A DNA stretch of 64,000 nt from Methylocaldum sp002005105 (GCF_051027545.1 NZ_CP194902.1:1488001-1552000), one strand, 5' to 3'; positions 1-8,608 are shown, counted from the first letter of the stretch. Translations and numbers: made by a program. Notes: generated by a model from the sequence alone, not told the origin.

Positions 1-59
1 CCTTTGCCGACGAAGACGCTCGGCCGGGACGTGGCGTCGGGAAGGGGGGCTTCGGCGCT

Positions 60-400
60 CCCGAAGACGCCGTTTGCGATTGGAAAGGATTCCCGACCTA
101 CAGGGTGCTACAGTCGTAGGTCGGCAATCCTTTCCCGACGAACCCGTTGGCCCAACTGCACTGTCGGGAAGGGCGGCTTCGGAGCTCCAATCGCAAACGG
201 TCATCCCAGGAGCGCTGGGATGACCCTTCCAATCGCAAACGGCCTGGCCGGGAGCGCCGGCCACGCCCTTCCCGAAGACGCCGTTTGCGATTGGAAGGGG
301 GACTTTGGTGCTCCCAAAGTTCCCGTTTGCGATTGGAAGGGTCGCGACTAAAGCGACCGTTTGCGATTGGGAGGGATTCCCGACCTACTCGCGAATGCCC
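60..400. repeat. Modular palindromic repeat array (13-mer CGTTTGCGATTGG)
   Basis: Six copies of the 13-mer CGTTTGCGATTGG lie here in both orientations (71-83, 187-199, 229-241, 282-294, 324-336, 358-370). In the inner copies the 13-mer extends to a 19-mer, CCCTTC joined to the 13-mer. Between copies sit short hairpins with different arms: 201-223, 245-263, 302-320 and 341-357. The first two share the apex GAGCG; the third has TGCTC. A REP-like hairpin containing TAGGTCGGCAATCC is interleaved at 115-142. No gene is supported in 1-956. Confidence 0.85.
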
Positions 401-956
401 GTACAGTAGGTATGAAAATGCTCTAGCCTGGACAGCGTTCGAGTCCTTGGCTTGACGCGAAACGCGCGGATATGCGAGCGCTTGGAGTGATAACGATTGA
501 GTTTGATATGCCGAAGCCAAAGAGGTCGTGGGTTAGCTTAGCGTGTGTGCGAGAAGCTACTGCACGGCCTGAGGGCAGCCCCTCGACAAGCTCAGGACGG
601 ACCCTTCGACGGAGCTCAGGACAGGCTTGCCTTCGGGCCGCTCGTGACGCTTTCTAAACACCCTCTTAGACTACCAAGGGCTTTGGAGAACGACAGGGCT
701 CGACCTTTCCTTATCTTTTACAGTGAGTGAAGAAAGCAATGCCAGCATTACCCGTCATTCCGGCAGGGAGTGCCGGAATCCAGAGGCCAAGGATGGCCTG
801 CCCTCTACATCCTTGTAACCTGGATCCCGGCAGTCCCAATCGCAAACGGGCCTTTAGTCGGCCCCTTCCATGCCGGGGTGACCATGTGGTTTGACTTTCG
901 TTACGAACAGTAAGCGGGTGGTGATTGGGCATTTCCAGTCGATCTGAGAAAACGAC
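401..956. other. Gene-free stretch with scattered repeats
   Basis: No convincing coding region. 578-632 carries a repeat with direct copies of CTCAGGACNG and the string CTTCGAC; the related element at 61797-61846 shares CTTCGAC and the CTGTCCTGAG motif. 752-777 is a hairpin ATTCCGGCA / TGCCGGAAT of the same family as those flanking the GIY-YIG gene. 836-848 is an isolated copy of the 13-mer CCAATCGCAAACG, followed at 848-864 by the hairpin GGGCC-TTTAGTC-GGCCC. Confidence 0.6.
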
Positions 957-2009
957 GTGCTGAGCGAAAACCGTGTCGACCAGTGGGCCGGCTTCGCCGT
1001 AGTCCTCGTATTGATCCTGGGCTGTTTCGTCGTGCTGCGTCCGTTCCTTTCGGCGATCCTGTGGTCGGTCATCCTGGCCTTTTCCACGTGGCCGGTTTAT
1101 CAAAGGATCGAATCGGCCGTCGCGGGCCGGAAAGGATTGGCCAGTGGACTGATGGTCCTGATAGTGGCAGCCGTCTTGATTGTCCCCTTGGCGCTCCTCG
1201 GCACCAGTTTGGCGGAAGACGTGACCGCGCTCGTGGAGATGGCACGGCAACTCCTCAGCGAGGGACCGCCAACCCCACCCGCGTGGGTAGCCAAGCTGCC
1301 GGTTGTGGGTTCGCGTCTGCACGACCACTGGCAAGAGATGGCGGGGAGCGGCGCCCGCTTGACCGAGGCGTTGCTGAAGTACCTCATGCCCCTGCGAGAT
1401 TGGGCGTTGCGCAGTGCGGCAAACCTCGGAGAAAGTCTCCTGTACTTAAGCCTCAGCGTGTTCATCGCGTTCTTTTTGTATCGGGACGGTGCCGCGTTAT
1501 CCACAAGGCTGGCCCCCTTGTTCACCCGGGTCGGCGGCCAACGGGCGCCGGCATTACTCCATGTGGCGGGGGACACCATCAAAGGCGTCGTTTACGGCGT
1601 TATCGGTACCGCGCTGATTCAGGGGATTTTGGTTGGTATCGGGTTGTGGATCGCGGGCATCCCCCGCGTCCTGTTGCTCGGCGTGCTGGCGTGCGTTCTG
1701 TCCTTGATTCCCGTCGGTCCCGCATTAATCTGGTTACCCGCGGCCATCTGGCTGTTCGGAAAGGGTTCGACGGGGTGGGCCGTCTTTCTCGTGCTCTGGG
1801 GGCTTCTAGTGGTGGGGCTCGTCGATAATTTTCTTAAGCCCTATTTCATCGGCAAAGGGAGTCATCTGCCATTCATCCTGGTGTTTCTCGGAACTTTGGG
1901 CGGGGTGATGGCCTTTGGCTTCCTCGGCATATTTCTGGGTCCGACCTTGCTCGCCATAGCCTATGCCTCGTTTCAGGAATGGAGTGCCCGGGAAAGAGCT
2001 TTAAGTTAG
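957..2009 (+). CDS. AI-2E family transporter (PerM/YdiK-like)
   Basis: This is a polytopic inner-membrane protein of 350 residues, the usual length for the AI-2E/PerM exporter family. Two hydrophobic helices sit at about residues 12-45, a further one at 65-85, a more polar stretch at 90-150, and a cluster of helices from about 165 to 340. The glycine-rich helices with LIPVGPALIWLP and the late motif DNFLKPYFIGKG are characteristic of the family. The substrate cannot be told from sequence; family members have been linked to autoinducer-2 or sodium/proton exchange. The start is GTG, with only a weak purine stretch upstream. It appears monocistronic. Confidence 0.85.
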   Translation: MLSENRVDQWAGFAVVLVLILGCFVVLRPFLSAILWSVILAFSTWPVYQRIESAVAGRKGLASGLMVLIVAAVLIVPLALLGTSLAEDVTALVEMARQLLSEGPPTPPAWVAKLPVVGSRLHDHWQEMAGSGARLTEALLKYLMPLRDWALRSAANLGESLLYLSLSVFIAFFLYRDGAALSTRLAPLFTRVGGQRAPALLHVAGDTIKGVVYGVIGTALIQGILVGIGLWIAGIPRVLLLGVLACVLSLIPVGPALIWLPAAIWLFGKGSTGWAVFLVLWGLLVVGLVDNFLKPYFIGKGSHLPFILVFLGTLGGVMAFGFLGIFLGPTLLAIAYASFQEWSARERALS

Positions 2010-2061
2010 GGAACGGACCCAGCGAAATAGTGGCGTCGAATCCCTTGCAGGAAGACTCAAT

Positions 2062-2469
2062 CTACAGCGAGGGCGGCGACGCGATGATCATGCTCAACCA
2101 ATAGGTATCGGTCTTGTAACAATGCCAGAGTTGTGTTTCCTCGGTGAACCGGGCGAAGAGTTGGCCATTGGCGTAGACCACTCCATCGGCAACGGAGATT
2201 TCATCGAACGGGCCGAAGCTTTCCGAGGTGTTTGCCAGCGCATCCTCAAAATGGATCGACGTCCGGTCGTGGCAGGCGTACTGGGTGAAGTGCTGCTGGC
2301 CTTGCATATCCCAGAAGTGATTGCTGAATTTGGCGACCACTGTCCCGTTGGGCCCTTGGCTGATGAAATTGCCGGTGATTCGGAAGAAAGGCGCCGGTGC
2401 GAGCTTGGTGGTTTTCGCTAGCTGCTCGGATTCGAAGATCAGACTGATCATATCTTGGCTCATCCGCAT
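2062..2469 (-). CDS. Hypothetical protein
   Basis: I do not recognise this protein. From the ATG at 2469 it has about 135 residues with no signal peptide or membrane segment. It alternates short beta-like segments and aromatic residues (FFRITGNFISQG, FSNHFWDMQGQQHF, LWHCYKTDTYWL), suggesting a small beta-rich fold. The frame stays open upstream to a TTG at 2580, which would add 37 residues. I prefer the internal ATG because a GAAAG stretch precedes it and the upstream residues look non-coding in composition. It is convergent with the transporter at 957-2009. Confidence 0.5.
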   Translation of the reverse strand: MRMSQDMISLIFESEQLAKTTKLAPAPFFRITGNFISQGPNGTVVAKFSNHFWDMQGQQHFTQYACHDRTSIHFEDALANTSESFGPFDEISVADGVVYANGQLFARFTEETQLWHCYKTDTYWLSMIIASPPSL

Positions 2470-2760
2470 AATGCTTTCATTTCGATTAGACTGCCGAGGT
2501 TTCGTCGGTTCATGCGGCAATCCGATGAAGTCGCAGAAAGTTCTCGAAGCGGCACGGGTGATCGTCGGGAGCATCGACAAGCCGACCGCGCTTCGTCATC
2601 TCGATGTCGTTTAAAATGGGAGCATGTGTCCTCTACAAGAACCCGATGCGGGCAAGTCTGGCAGTCTCGACAGGGCCCGGAACCGGGCCGCCTTTCTTGC
2701 TATAACAATTAACCAGCAATAGACCCACCATCGACGACCGTCATTCTCCCCTTCCGAACA

Positions 2761-3780
2761 ATGCAAAGAAAGTGGATCTGGATTCTTGCCATCGGCGTGC
2801 TCGCTGCCGCCGGCGGAATTTATTGGTGGCGCGAAGGTCCTGTCACGGTCACCGTCGTGACGCCGACTCGCGGGCCCGCGGTGGAGGCGATTTACGCGAC
2901 CGGCACCGTGGAACCGACGGTCATGCTGCCGATCGCGGCGCGGCAGGCAGGCCATTTGGTTGAACTCAACGTCGATGAAGGGAGTCAAGTGCGTAAGGGA
3001 CAGGTACTCGCTCGGCTCGACGACGCGGATTTGAGGAACACGGTCGAGGAACTGGCCGCCCGCGTGCGGTTCGCGCGCACGCAGTATCAGCGCTTGCAGG
3101 AACTGGTGCGCCGCAATGTCATTGCCAAAGTCGAACTGGACCGGGCGCGCTCCGATCTGGAAGCGGCCGAGGCGGCGCTGGAGCGCGCGCGGGCTCAGCG
3201 TGATTTCATGACTCTCACGGCGCCCGCGGACGGCCTGATCATCCGGCGCGACGGCGAGATCGGCCAGTTCATTCCCGCCGGACAGGCCCTGTTCTATCTC
3301 TCTTGTTGCGCGCCTTTGCGGGTCACGGCCGAGGTGGACGAAGAAGACATTTTGCGGGTGCATGTGGGGCAGAAGGCGGTGTTGCGCGCCGACGCGCTGC
3401 CGGACGAAGTGCTCGACGGCGAAGTCAGCGAAATCACGCCCAAGGGCGACCCGATCGCACGCAGCTACCGGGTTCGCATCCGGCTCGCCGACCCGGAGAA
3501 GTTGCAGGTGGGCATGACGGTCGACGCCAACCTGATCGTTTCCGAGCGGGAAAATGCCCTGCTGGTACCGTCCACCGCGGTCCAGAACGGCACCATATGG
3601 GTGGTTGAGGACGGGAGGCTACACCAGCAGCCGGTGCGGACCGGCGTAACCGGCGCCGTTCGTACCGAAATCGTCGAGGGACTGTCTCCGGAGGCCCAAG
3701 TCGTCGAGACGCCTTCGGAAAACCTTCGCGACGGACGCGCCGCCCGTATCCGTTCATCATCTCCCGTGCCGGTGTCCTGA
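2761..3780 (+). CDS. Efflux periplasmic adaptor (HlyD/MacA/DevB family)
   Basis: This is a membrane-fusion protein of 339 residues that would link an inner-membrane ABC exporter to the outer membrane. A single N-terminal helix (about 6-22) is followed by a lipoyl-like half-motif (QAGHLVELNVDEGSQVRKGQ, about 63-82), an alpha-hairpin at about 90-140 (shorter than in MacA), the second lipoyl half (LTAPADGLIIRRDGEIGQF) and a beta-barrel ending near residue 280. It is first in a three-gene operon. Its TGA overlaps the ATG of the permease by one base, indicating translational coupling. No outer-membrane TolC partner lies nearby. The substrate is unknown. Confidence 0.85.
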   Translation: MQRKWIWILAIGVLAAAGGIYWWREGPVTVTVVTPTRGPAVEAIYATGTVEPTVMLPIAARQAGHLVELNVDEGSQVRKGQVLARLDDADLRNTVEELAARVRFARTQYQRLQELVRRNVIAKVELDRARSDLEAAEAALERARAQRDFMTLTAPADGLIIRRDGEIGQFIPAGQALFYLSCCAPLRVTAEVDEEDILRVHVGQKAVLRADALPDEVLDGEVSEITPKGDPIARSYRVRIRLADPEKLQVGMTVDANLIVSERENALLVPSTAVQNGTIWVVEDGRLHQQPVRTGVTGAVRTEIVEGLSPEAQVVETPSENLRDGRAARIRSSSPVPVS

Positions 3781-5024
3781 TGCGCATCCAGCTCCAGGTG
3801 GCGCTCACGCATCTTACGGGTCGCACACGCCAGACTTTTGTTTCGCTTACCGGAGTCATACTCGGCGTAGCCTTCTTCCTGGCGGTGTCGTCCCTGATGC
3901 GCGGCTCCGAGAAGGACTTCATCAAGCGTCTCATCGACAACAGTCCGCACATCACGGTCTACGACGAATACCGCTTGCCCCGGACGCAGCCGGCGGAGCT
4001 GCGCTGGGCGGGCGGCGCGATCCGGATCAGCAACGTCAAGCCGCAGACGGAAACGCGCGGCATCCGCGGTTATCGCGAAAAACTCGAATTCGTGGAGTCC
4101 ATGCCCGGACTGAAGGTCGCGCCGGTACTGGTCGGTTCGGCTGTGCTCGTATTCGCCGGCCGGGAGGAAAGCGTCACCCTCTCGGGCGTGGTGCCGGACA
4201 AGATGAAGACGGTGTCGACGCTTGAGGAGAAGATGATCGAAGGCTCGATCGACGCGCTCGCGGCCAATCCGAACGGAATCGTCGTCGGCACGGGGCTGGC
4301 GCAGAAATTCAATCTCGGCCTGGGCCGCAACGTGAACGTGGTCGCCGCGAACGGCGCCAGCCGTCCGATGAAGGTGGTCGGCATCTTCCGCACCGGCAAC
4401 GCGAACTACGACGAGACCCAGACGTTCACCTTGCTGAAGCGCGCCCAGGTGATGTTCGACCGGCCCAATCGGGTTAACCGCTTGATCATCCAGCTCGACG
4501 ACCCCTACGAGGCCCGCGATGCCGCCCAGCGAATCGAAGCGGTCGCCGGCTACAAGTCGGTGTCCTGGATCGAAGCCTCCGAGGACATCTTGAGCGTGCT
4601 GATCGTACGCAACATCATCATGTACAGCGTGGTGTCGGCGATCCTCATCGTGGCGTCCTTCGGGATATACAACACCCTGTCGACCATCGTGATGGAAAAG
4701 ACCCGCGATATCGCGATCCTGAAATCCATCGGCTTTCACGCCCGCGATGTACGCCTCATCTTTTTGCTCGAAGGGGTCATCATCGGCGTGGTGGGCAGCG
4801 TATTCGGCCTGGTTCTGGGGGCTGGACTCATGAAGCTGCTGTCGACCATCGAGTTCAGGCCGCCCGGCATTACGGAAAAAGTACAGATGCCGATCTGGTG
4901 GGGACCGGAACAATTCGCCATCGCCACCGCTTTCGCCCTCGTCTCGTGCATTCTCGCCGCCTATCTGCCGGCACGCCGCGCGGGCCGCGTGCATCCCGTG
5001 GAGATTCTGCGGGGCGCAGCATGA
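3780..5024 (+). CDS. ABC exporter permease (FtsX/MacB/DevC-like)
   Basis: This 414-residue permease has the FtsX/MacB layout. One helix near residues 18-40 is followed by a large periplasmic domain to about residue 275. Three helices form the C-terminal FtsX domain (about 280-305, 325-350, 375-400). The motif MEKTRDIAILKSIGF at about 300-315 is the family coupling element, and the C-terminal YLPARRAGRVHPVEILRG is typical. The start ATG overlaps the adaptor stop and its own stop overlaps the ATPase start (ATGA), so the three genes form one unit. It would act with the ATPase as a mechanotransmitting exporter of lipid, peptide or small molecules. Confidence 0.87.
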   Translation: MRIQLQVALTHLTGRTRQTFVSLTGVILGVAFFLAVSSLMRGSEKDFIKRLIDNSPHITVYDEYRLPRTQPAELRWAGGAIRISNVKPQTETRGIRGYREKLEFVESMPGLKVAPVLVGSAVLVFAGREESVTLSGVVPDKMKTVSTLEEKMIEGSIDALAANPNGIVVGTGLAQKFNLGLGRNVNVVAANGASRPMKVVGIFRTGNANYDETQTFTLLKRAQVMFDRPNRVNRLIIQLDDPYEARDAAQRIEAVAGYKSVSWIEASEDILSVLIVRNIIMYSVVSAILIVASFGIYNTLSTIVMEKTRDIAILKSIGFHARDVRLIFLLEGVIIGVVGSVFGLVLGAGLMKLLSTIEFRPPGITEKVQMPIWWGPEQFAIATAFALVSCILAAYLPARRAGRVHPVEILRGAA

Positions 5025-5710
5025 CGGCGGTCCTGCGAGCCGAGCATCTCGGGCGCACGCTGGCCGGGGAAGTTCCGGTGACCCTGGTGGAGGACATCAA
5101 CCTCGATATCGAGCGGGGCGAGTTCGTCTGCATCATGGGGCCTTCCGGTTCCGGCAAGTCCTCGCTGCTCTATCTGCTCGGTCTGCTCGACGTTCCCACC
5201 TCGGGGCGGGTGTGGCTGGACGGCGAGGATACTTCGGCGTACGGCGAGAACGAGTTGGCGAACCGCCGGCTGGAGAAACTGGGATTCGTGTTCCAGTTCC
5301 ATTTCCTGCTCGCCGAGTTTTCGGTGCTCGACAACGTTACGCTGCCGATGCGGCGGCTCGGCAAGCACGGCGATGCCGCGATCCGTTCGCGCGGCATGGA
5401 ATTGTTGGCTCGGCTGGGCGTCGCCGAGCAGAGCGCGAAACATCCGCACCAGCTCTCGGGGGGGCAGCGTCAGCGCGTCGCCATCGCCCGCGCGCTGGCC
5501 AACGATCCCCTGGTCGTTCTGGCCGACGAGCCGACCGGCAATCTCGACTCGGTATCGAGTGCCACGGTGCGGCAGATTCTCCACGATCTGGCTCACCAAA
5601 TGGGCAAGACGGTGGTCGCCGTGACCCACGACGCTGCATTCGCTTCGGCCGCCGACCGGCGCATCGGCCTTGTCGACGGCAAAATGAACGCCGACTGGCG
5701 GCCGGCGTAG
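5021..5710 (+). CDS. ABC exporter ATPase (LolD/MacB/DevA-like)
   Basis: The nucleotide-binding subunit of the exporter, 229 residues from the ATG that overlaps the permease stop. Walker A is GPSGSGKSS (about residues 40-48), the signature is LSGGQRQRVAIARAL, Walker B is VVLADEPTGNLD, and the switch histidine is in VAVTHD. The DEPTGNLD form is characteristic of the LolD/MacB/FtsE group. The frame is open upstream of 5021, but that region codes for the permease in another frame, so the extension is rejected. Confidence 0.9.
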   Translation: MTAVLRAEHLGRTLAGEVPVTLVEDINLDIERGEFVCIMGPSGSGKSSLLYLLGLLDVPTSGRVWLDGEDTSAYGENELANRRLEKLGFVFQFHFLLAEFSVLDNVTLPMRRLGKHGDAAIRSRGMELLARLGVAEQSAKHPHQLSGGQRQRVAIARALANDPLVVLADEPTGNLDSVSSATVRQILHDLAHQMGKTVVAVTHDAAFASAADRRIGLVDGKMNADWRPA

Positions 5711-5917
5711 TTTCAGTCGAATTCTCTTCTTCTATTGCCGGATCCAGGCCGATTTACCAAAGCCGGCCGCCGAGATTGATTTCTTTCAAAACGCCTCTGG
5801 CTGTCCACGCGGCAAAACCCTACACTGGCTAGTGGGCCGCTCGGTCGTGTTCAAGCTTGGTCCGATCGATCTAAAAACAATGAGCTACAAAGATCCGAAA
5901 TCTGGAGGAATGCCGCG

Positions 5918-6406
5918 ATGTCTTGGTATATCCGTATGCTTGCTTTTCTAGTCAAATGCGCCGCCTGGGCTAAGAAGAACCTCGAGAATACCGCTTACTG
6001 GAACGCCAAGTTCGACCGGTTCGCGAGACTGTTCTCTCGCTTGTCGGGGCGGCCCTTGGCTTTCAACATCGCAATGATCGTGATCCTGGTATGGGTCGTC
6101 AGCGGACCGATCTTCGGATTCAGCGATACCTGGCAGCTGGTGATCAATACGGCGACCACCATCGTGACGTTCCTGATGGTATTCCTGATTCAGCACACCC
6201 AGAACCGGGATACCGAAGCCCTCCAAGTGAAACTGGACGAACTCATCCGTGCCATCGAAAAAGCCGATGACACGCTGTTGGATTTGGAAGAGCTGGAAGA
6301 AGAGGAATTGGCGATACTGCGCAGCAAATACGTGACCCTCGCGCGCGTGGCCCGCGAAAAGGCGAGGACCGAAACGAAAGTGGATTCCTCCGCAGGCAAG
6401 CCATGA
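5918..6406 (+). CDS. Low-affinity iron permease family protein
   Basis: This is a 162-residue inner-membrane protein matching the low-affinity iron permease family. Two hydrophobic helices (about 48-66 and 72-92) are followed by the hallmark IQHTQNRDTEALQVKLDELI, then an acidic, probably coiled-coil tail. A good ribosome site (GGAGGA) precedes the ATG. The family name rests on distant similarity to fungal Fet4, and transport has rarely been shown in bacteria. It is separated from neighbours on both sides and is probably monocistronic. Confidence 0.82.
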   Translation: MSWYIRMLAFLVKCAAWAKKNLENTAYWNAKFDRFARLFSRLSGRPLAFNIAMIVILVWVVSGPIFGFSDTWQLVINTATTIVTFLMVFLIQHTQNRDTEALQVKLDELIRAIEKADDTLLDLEELEEEELAILRSKYVTLARVAREKARTETKVDSSAGKP

Positions 6407-6893
6407 GGAGCTAAGTACATTCCGCAAATATTTGCGGGATCTCGACTGATTGGCTTGATTGGCGGGGTTGTCCTGCAGGTTGCCTATGCCGCAAGACTTC
6501 CCTGAATGTACTTAGAGCGTTTTCATCGCGCTCGTACGGCAAAACAGGCCTGGCAGGAGTCGTTGGCGCCTTCGGCCAGGGTAGATCGACTCAAGCTTTC
6601 GTAGGTCGGCAATCCTTTGCCGACGAACCCGTTGCGTCGGGAATGGATTCCCGACCTACTCGCGAGTCCCCGTAGGTATGAAAATGCTCTAGCTTGAACG
6701 ACGCGGTAGTGCCGAGCTTTCCGGTCGGCTAGGGCGCGGTTATATCCCGCGTGGCCGGATTCGGCAGGGACTCGTTGCCAATGTCGGAACTACTGAAGCC
6801 GCGCCCTGGCCGATCATAACTCGATCCAAGGCCAATTCTCGCAGGGCCGGCTTCAGGTTTCTCCAAGTCCATTGGCATATGAAAGGGGTTCCG
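6407..6893. repeat. Intergenic repeats incl. GTAGGTCGGCAATCC hairpins
   Basis: There is no gene in this 487-base gap. 6600-6625 carries TAGGTCGGCAATCCTTTGCC-type sequence in which GTCGGCAA and TTGCCGAC form a hairpin around the loop TCCT. 6636-6660 carries a second, opposite-facing copy (GTCGGGAA, TTCCCGAC, loop TGGA). The string TCGCGAGTNCCCGTANGTATGAAAATGCTCT at 6660-6690 resembles 391-424, so the flank is duplicated too. Confidence 0.7.
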
Positions 6894-7172
6894 TTACTTT
6901 CGGCACTTCCCCGGCTTTTCGGTTTCAATCTCCTCGACCGAGCCTCCCTCGTACTCGACCTCCACGCACGCTCCAACCACCAGAGGGCCGTCGTCTTCCT
7001 CCAACTTGGTTTTTTCCGTCACCACGACCTCGCGACCGCCTATCATCCAGGTGCCGACCTTGCCTTCGGGACGCTTTTCAATGGTGCCGTAGAACTCTTC
7101 GCCCGCTTGGATGCTCGGCGATACCCAGAGGACGGCGCTAGCTAGCAACAGCATGCTTATCAGGTGTTTCAT
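6894..7172 (-). CDS. Small exported protein, DUF5666-like
   Basis: This is a 92-residue secreted protein. The ATG at 7172 is preceded by AAGGAG at good spacing and opens a signal peptide (MKHLISMLLLASAVLWVSPS, cleavage probably after IQAG). The mature part is a short beta-rich domain (YGTIEKRPEG, TWMIGGREVVVTEKTKL, GACVEVEYEGG) like the DUF5666/OB-fold repeat found in many exported proteins. The frame is open 13 codons further, but that start has no ribosome site. Function unknown; no operon partner. Confidence 0.72.
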   Translation of the reverse strand: MKHLISMLLLASAVLWVSPSIQAGEEFYGTIEKRPEGKVGTWMIGGREVVVTEKTKLEEDDGPLVVGACVEVEYEGGSVEEIETEKPGKCRK

Positions 7173-7324
7173 CGTTCGCTCCTTTTTGAATGGTCCCGTT
7201 TTTTTGGACAATCATCGCGTACCGATAATTCGTCCATCCGAGCCAGGCCGAGCATCATGACGCCGGCATTATGGCCGGACAGACCGAATTAGAGCATTTT
7301 CCGATCCGGTATCAGGGAGCCCGA

Positions 7325-7530
7325 TATGTAGGTCGGCAATCCCTTCCCAATCGCAAACGGTCGCTTTAGTCGCGACCTTCCAATCGCAAACGGGAACTTT
7401 GGGAGCTCCAAAGTCCCCCTTCCAATCGCAAAAGGCCGTCCTGGGAGCGCCAGGACGCCCCTTCCGACAAAGTCCTTTGCCGAGCCGATAAGTCGGCAAG
7501 GGATTGCCGACCTACGTGCTTCCCGCCCGA
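7325..7530. repeat. Modular palindromic repeat array, second locus
   Basis: Three copies of the 13-mer CCAATCGCAAACG (7347-7359, 7380-7392, and variant 7422-7434) separate hairpins 7361-7375, 7396-7414 and 7437-7457. The first hairpin is the exact reverse complement of the one at 342-356. The second differs from the reverse complement of 302-320 by one loop base. The array is bounded by GTAGGTCGGCAATCCC at 7328 and GTCGGCAAGGGATTGCCGAC at 7492-7511. The locus is thus an inverted, rearranged copy of the array at 60-400. Confidence 0.85.
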
Positions 7531-7605
7531 CACGAATCCGTACACCGGGTTGAAAAACACTCTAAGTCGCCGATCGCCAATATGCTTGACGACCGAAGTG
7601 GCCGA

Positions 7606-7920
7606 TTATTCCTCTTTCATGTGGCGGACTCCGGACCATGTGACCACATGGGATAAATCCATCCGCCGCAGCAGTTCTTGAATCACGGTCTCCACCCGAT
7701 CCGGCTCGTCGTAAAACTCGACCACCAGGGGCAAATCCAGGGACAGGTCGACCAGTGAGGCCGTACGGATTTTTCCGTTTCGACTGAATCCTGTCATGCC
7801 CCGCAGTACGGTGACGCCGGCCACCCGTTCCTCTTCGTGCAGGAACTTCATGAGCTTGGACAGGATATGTTCGCCTTCCCTAAGATAAATCCGCGCTATG
7901 GTGACTTGCTGATGTGCCAT
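7606..7920 (-). CDS. DUF190 family protein
   Basis: This is a 104-residue PII-like soluble protein of the DUF190 family, which is very often encoded next to crcB. The sequence shows the family opening VTIARIYLREGEH, a central VLRGMTGFSRNGKI and a closing VIQELLRRMDLSHVVTW. Its ATG at 7920 lies 25 bases inside the upstream crcB gene, so translation is coupled. The frame continues upstream without a stop, but that part is crcB in another frame. Its role next to the fluoride channel is not established; a regulatory ligand-binding role is inference from the PII-like fold. Confidence 0.85.
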   Translation of the reverse strand: MAHQQVTIARIYLREGEHILSKLMKFLHEEERVAGVTVLRGMTGFSRNGKIRTASLVDLSLDLPLVVEFYDEPDRVETVIQELLRRMDLSHVVTWSGVRHMKEE

Positions 7921-8606
7921 AACCAGTTTCCCGTGAGTGTGCCCAACCAGACCGCCGTAACGCCGAGCAGGGCATTCACGGCGAAGATGCTCAATAGACC
8001 CTGAAACTCCGCCCGAATTTCGGGCAATTGGAATGCGAGCCACAAGGTCGCCGCCAGGGTCATCACACCGAGCAGACTGATCAAGACAATCGCCCGGTAC
8101 AGGGTAGACAGATCGAAGTAAAGAAAAACGAATTCGGCCGCTGCGGCCAGGCTGAAGGCGATCGTCAGGGCGAGCGCCAGGCCGCCGTACGGAAACCCGT
8201 GCCCGAGCCAGGGATAGAGATCGGAGGCAAATATCTGCCGGCCCAGTACCAGTCCGATCCAGACTGCCGCGAGACACAACACGGCGCTCAAGAAAATATT
8301 CAGTCCGGCTTTGGCGAGATTGCCTTCTTCGAACAGGTACAAGGTTTCGATGGCAAAGGTCGAGAAGGTCGTGTAGGCGCCCAGGAACCCTACCAGAATC
8401 GCCGCCCGGTATTCGACGGCCAGCGAAAACCGTTGCAGCATCAGTTCGGTGAGGAATCCCATCAGAAACGAACCCGATACGTTCACGAACAGGGTGCCGT
8501 GAGGAAAGCCTCGACCCAGCCAGGCGTAGATGCCGGTAGCGACCAGGTAACGCGTCACGGCTCCGAGCGATCCGCCCAAGGCGATGGCGAAGAGTTGGCT
8601 CATCAT
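7896..8606 (-). CDS. crcB: CrcB-like fluoride channel with degenerate second half
   Basis: From the tandem ATGs at 8606/8603 the protein has 236 residues, about twice a normal CrcB/Fluc (~125). Residues 1-115 are a standard Fluc protomer with four helices. Counting from the second Met, the pore residues N41, F80 and F83 (motifs FVNVSGS and TTFSTF) are in place. Residues ~122-236 align with residues 27-115 of the same protein: YPWLGHGFPYGGL pairs with YAWLGRGFPHGTL. This second part lacks helix 1, and its N41, F80 and F83 equivalents are Ala, Ala and Leu. The result is a 4+3-helix layout. The gene is second in tauE/safE - crcB - DUF190. Confidence 0.85.
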   Translation of the reverse strand: MMSQLFAIALGGSLGAVTRYLVATGIYAWLGRGFPHGTLFVNVSGSFLMGFLTELMLQRFSLAVEYRAAILVGFLGAYTTFSTFAIETLYLFEEGNLAKAGLNIFLSAVLCLAAVWIGLVLGRQIFASDLYPWLGHGFPYGGLALALTIAFSLAAAAEFVFLYFDLSTLYRAIVLISLLGVMTLAATLWLAFQLPEIRAEFQGLLSIFAVNALLGVTAVWLGTLTGNWLWHISKSP

Positions 8607-8608
8607 AT

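Noticed and set aside
60..400. CRISPR array
   Set aside because: Repeats occur in both orientations, the 'spacers' are self-complementary and of unequal length, and no cas genes lie in the window.
420..450. tRNA-like GTTCGAGTCC string
   Set aside because: No acceptor stem or anticodon arm can be folded around it.
3465..4994. 509-residue minus-strand ORF
   Set aside because: It lies wholly antisense to the adaptor and permease genes, has low-complexity His/Arg/Asp composition, and shows no family motif; it is a shadow caused by GC-rich codon use.
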